A stretch of DNA of 27,047 bases, from positions 1 to 27,047 of the forward strand of contig DEYT01000020.1 in assembly GCA_002364975.1 (NCBI GenBank), written 5' to 3'. Origin of the DNA: Opitutia bacterium UBA3151. Its GTDB lineage: Bacteria; Verrucomicrobiota; Verrucomicrobiia; Opitutales; Seribacteraceae. Numbering within the stretch: the stretch's first letter is position 1; each line of letters opens with the position of its first letter. Under the pieces are notes generated by a model. That model ran no database searches, had not been told where the DNA came from, and saw only the letters and a list, made by a program, of their open reading frames with translations. This document shows positions 25,073 through 27,047 of the stretch, piece after piece. The position numbers were made by a program, and so were the translations under genes.

Positions 25073-25897
25073 TTATTTGGGAAGTAAAATTCCGAAAAGT
25101 TTGCTGATTTTTTGGACGAAATTTTTCTGACCATCCAATGTACAATTTTTTTTCCAATTATATAAGTAATGATCAAATCCTTGGGTCGCATAATTTTTCC
25201 TTTTATTAAGGTGTAAACATGCAGACCATGAAAAAGAATCATTCGTAAAATAAGATAGAAGAACCGATGACATTTTACCATTCATGGACCGGTCCATGGG
25301 ATTTTGAACGAGATCATCTTTATTTTGACGGAACCAATCATGGAATTTATTTAAGCCGGAAAATGAATTTTCATTCATTCGATTCGTTGCGTATTTATTG
25401 AATTCATCTGCGTAATTTTTTAAATTTGGGAAAGGTGGAAAATCTTTCCACTGCTTGGACATGGACTGAAGTGCAAAAAGAGAAGCAACTTCACATATCG
25501 TTTCTTCAAACCATAGGTGCTTTCGGTTGTCCTTATGGAAACCACAAATAATATGCCCAATTTCATGTGCGAATTGGAAAACATACTGGCACCAGTATCT
25601 TCCATGAGTATCTAGGTACACGATGTATTCTCCCTTCTGTCCTCTTTCATAAAGTACCATGGGTCCAGCGTTAGATTGTTTAACTAGAATCGAGTCCCAG
25701 TTTCTTTTTTGGGTGGAAGGAAATAACTGCTTCGCAGTTAAGTCCAGTACTTTTTTGACTTCAGGAATAGTTACTTGTCCCCAACTCCCTCTGGCAACTT
25801 CAATGTTTGGAATGTAGGAAACGAAATTTTCGCTAGAATGAATTTTAGTACTAAGAGAAAATCCAAAAGAGAGGAATAAAATTCGAAGTAAAACCAT
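25073..25897 (-). CDS. Exported putative zinc metallopeptidase (gluzincin-like)
   Basis: This 274-residue protein starts at ATG 25897 with a signal peptide (VLLRILFLSFGFSLSTKIHS). The key site is AHEIGHIICGF: His111, Glu112 and His115 form HExxH. WFEETICEVASL follows, where Glu132 and Glu136 match the NExxxD helix of thermolysin-like gluzincins (ligand Glu, then a supporting acid). The sites are only 16 residues apart, closer than in thermolysin, but the helix pattern is convincing. The remainder has no recognised domain and many Asn, Lys and Trp residues. It is predicted to act outside the cytoplasm. I do not recognise the specific family. The gene stands alone, 129 bases from its upstream neighbour. 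Confidence 0.7.
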   Translation of the reverse strand: MVLLRILFLSFGFSLSTKIHSSENFVSYIPNIEVARGSWGQVTIPEVKKVLDLTAKQLFPSTQKRNWDSILVKQSNAGPMVLYERGQKGEYIVYLDTHGRYWCQYVFQFAHEIGHIICGFHKDNRKHLWFEETICEVASLFALQSMSKQWKDFPPFPNLKNYADEFNKYATNRMNENSFSGLNKFHDWFRQNKDDLVQNPMDRSMNGKMSSVLLSYFTNDSFSWSACLHLNKRKNYATQGFDHYLYNWKKNCTLDGQKNFVQKISKLFGILLPK

Positions 25898-25930
25898 AGA
25901 AGGGATAACTGTAAAAAGAAGAGTTTTCAG

Positions 25931-25936
25931 TTTATA
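25931..25936 (-). promoter_or_regulatory. Candidate -10 box of the metallopeptidase gene
   Basis: On the minus strand this reads TATAAA, 33 bases before the start codon. No clear -35 was found at the usual distance, so the call is weak. Confidence 0.25.
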
Positions 25937-25968
25937 GTAGCAACAGCAACTTGGTATAAGTACCTAGT

Positions 25969-25985
25969 GCTTTTATTGTAAAAGC
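25969..25985. terminator. Hairpin after the secreted repeat protein gene
   Basis: GCTTTTA, loop TTG, TAAAAGC forms a perfect 7-base-pair stem in the gap between two minus-strand genes. It lies 41 bases beyond the stop of the right-hand gene. It is AT-rich and lacks a following T-run on the minus strand, so its role as a terminator is uncertain. Confidence 0.35.
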
Positions 25986-26000
25986 GTATTATGGTCTGAC

Positions 26001-26014
26001 TATAAATATTTATA
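26001..26014. repeat. Perfect 14-base palindrome
   Basis: TATAAATATTTATA is identical to its reverse complement. It lies 12 bases beyond the stop of the right-hand minus-strand gene and 15 bases from the hairpin. It could be part of a termination region or a protein-binding site, or chance in AT-rich DNA. Confidence 0.4.
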
Positions 26015-26026
26015 AATGTGGGGAAA

Positions 26027-27047
26027 CTAATAGTTTAAACCCATTCCATGGTAATCGTATTGATTATGATGGTAATTAAAGAAGATGGGGGCACCATCCA
26101 TGCTTTTTATAAAATACAACCAGTTCCCAGTTTCATGAGAGAATAAGAAAGGCCATGTACTTTCTTGAGTCCATAGCCAGCCATGGGTTTCAATCCAAAT
26201 CCAGTGCCCTTCAAAGTGATCGGAGGATGTGAAAATCCAGCCAAGTTGATCATGATACATCCAGTCATTTTCCATCAATAGATAGGATCCAAACCAGTGT
26301 GAATACCTCCATCCTCCTTCTTGCATCGGAGCCATTTCCCAAGGGTTGTGAAAGAAGTCAACATCGGGAACCGTTAACTTTTTGATATTCCCCAGCATTT
26401 CTCCAGCTTCATTCATGGCATAAGAACGGTAGTAATAAGTTTTTCCTGGCTCCAGATAATTAAGATCAACTTCAAAGCGTTCATTTGCTGCAAAAGAGTC
26501 AATGGATGGCACCCGGTCCGGCCGATCAAAGCGATAGCTCTTGCTGATCAAAAACCCTTTTTCAAATATATTTCCGTTTCCATTGTCTAAAATTTCTGCA
26601 TGTAAAGAAATTCCATGATAATTCATATCTTGGGGAGAATCTAATGTTCGTACAATGGGGAGGAGAATCTCTTCCTCAAAGATTATACCAGGGTCGGTAA
26701 ACTCATCATGTATGAAGTCAATAGGTTGGAGTCTTTCTCGAATGAAGAAGTCATCGAGAGCCCAAGGGTGGGGGAACATGGCTTGAGAAATGGGAAAGTC
26801 AAAAATGAAACCGTTTGGATCCATCACCCGATTCCATTCTCCGCCAATTTCATCGACTTCAAAAAGAATTCTGAATTCAGTATTTGTCGTATAATCCAAA
26901 ATGTCTTTGAAGGCATAGGTACCAGCAAAATGTGCTGCTCCATCGGTCAGTTGCGATGCTTGTTCAGCAGTAAGAGCGAAGATAGGAATGAGCATCGAGT
27001 CGTTGTCATAGCTAGGTTCGGCTGGTCCAACAGTACCGGGAACATAA
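26027..27047 (-). CDS. Secreted protein with FN3-like domain and C-terminal Trp-rich repeats (partial, C-terminal)
   Basis: The frame stays open to the right edge, so the start is outside the window and the ATG at 26995 is internal. About 340 C-terminal residues are visible. A stretch around 26345-26565 reads like an FN3-type or similar beta-sandwich: EKGFLISKSY, then LEPGKTYYYRSYAMNEAGE. The last 100 residues are rich in Trp, Tyr, Phe and His with repeated units: WFGSYLLMENDWMYHDQLGW, HWIWIETHGWLWT, then FPFLFSHETGNWLYF-like text. I associate such tails with exported verrucomicrobial proteins, from memory only. It may be a surface-attached or secreted protein. No catalytic motif is seen in the visible part. 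Confidence 0.72.
   Translation of the reverse strand, partial: YVPGTVGPAEPSYDNDSMLIPIFALTAEQASQLTDGAAHFAGTYAFKDILDYTTNTEFRILFEVDEIGGEWNRVMDPNGFIFDFPISQAMFPHPWALDDFFIRERLQPIDFIHDEFTDPGIIFEEEILLPIVRTLDSPQDMNYHGISLHAEILDNGNGNIFEKGFLISKSYRFDRPDRVPSIDSFAANERFEVDLNYLEPGKTYYYRSYAMNEAGEMLGNIKKLTVPDVDFFHNPWEMAPMQEGGWRYSHWFGSYLLMENDWMYHDQLGWIFTSSDHFEGHWIWIETHGWLWTQESTWPFLFSHETGNWLYFIKSMDGAPIFFNYHHNQYDYHGMGLNY

Noticed and set aside
1..27047. tRNA, rRNA, CRISPR or mobile element
   Set aside because: No cloverleaf-like T-loop, ribosomal text, regularly spaced repeats, transposase motif or terminal inverted repeats were seen by eye; a dedicated scan was not possible.

Overview
The window looks like chromosomal DNA from a Verrucomicrobia-type bacterium, most likely the Opitutae/Puniceicoccales side. 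This rests on remembered family distributions, not on a search. The pointers are a long MoxR/DUF58/VWA/DUF4159 membrane gene cluster, a second type IIA topoisomerase pair of Bacteroidetes-like type, and a C-terminal Trp-rich repeat (GW/YF-type) of a kind I associate with Verrucomicrobia exported proteins. Base composition is moderate, somewhat AT-leaning by eye. Gene density is high. I see no tRNA, rRNA, CRISPR array or insertion sequence.

Left part (1-2675, minus strand): a four-gene run, HAD hydrolase > pabB > pabA > pabC-like (cut by the left edge), tightly overlapped. It should convert chorismate to p-aminobenzoate for folate. The PabB-like enzyme lacks the usual PabB active-site lysine.

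2732-5479 (plus strand): an SBF-like/SLC10A7-type transporter, a type I methionine aminopeptidase with all metal ligands, and a PolB-like 3'-5' exonuclease.

5582-18588 (plus strand): the main feature of the window, a roughly 13-kb run of nine genes: MoxR AAA+ ATPase, DUF58 protein, BatA-like VWA membrane protein, a 1044-residue membrane/coiled-coil protein, a second membrane VWA protein with a GATase-like middle domain, an exported HEAT-repeat protein, an exported DUF4159 protein, a small membrane protein with MORN-like repeats and an exported TPR protein. Gaps are 20 bases or less, and several junctions are 4-base stop/start overlaps, so this is almost certainly one operon. MoxR+DUF58+VWA is a known association, in which the ATPase is thought to remodel or assemble metal-binding VWA partners. 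The large coiled-coil protein and the HEAT/MORN/TPR tail have no function that I know of. This is the best candidate for an undescribed envelope system here.

18626-23676: a convergent EI24/CysZ-like membrane protein (minus strand), then parE and parC (plus strand), 10 bases apart, encoding a complete type IIA topoisomerase closely resembling Bacteroidetes topo IV.

23718-27047: a dolichol-kinase-like membrane enzyme (plus strand), then three minus-strand genes: a DUF3293-like protein, an exported putative zinc metallopeptidase with a thermolysin-like HExxH...ExxxE arrangement, and the 3' end of a secreted protein with an FN3-like domain and Trp-rich repeats, cut by the right edge. Short AT-rich intergenic spaces here hold a hairpin and a perfect palindrome of unknown role.
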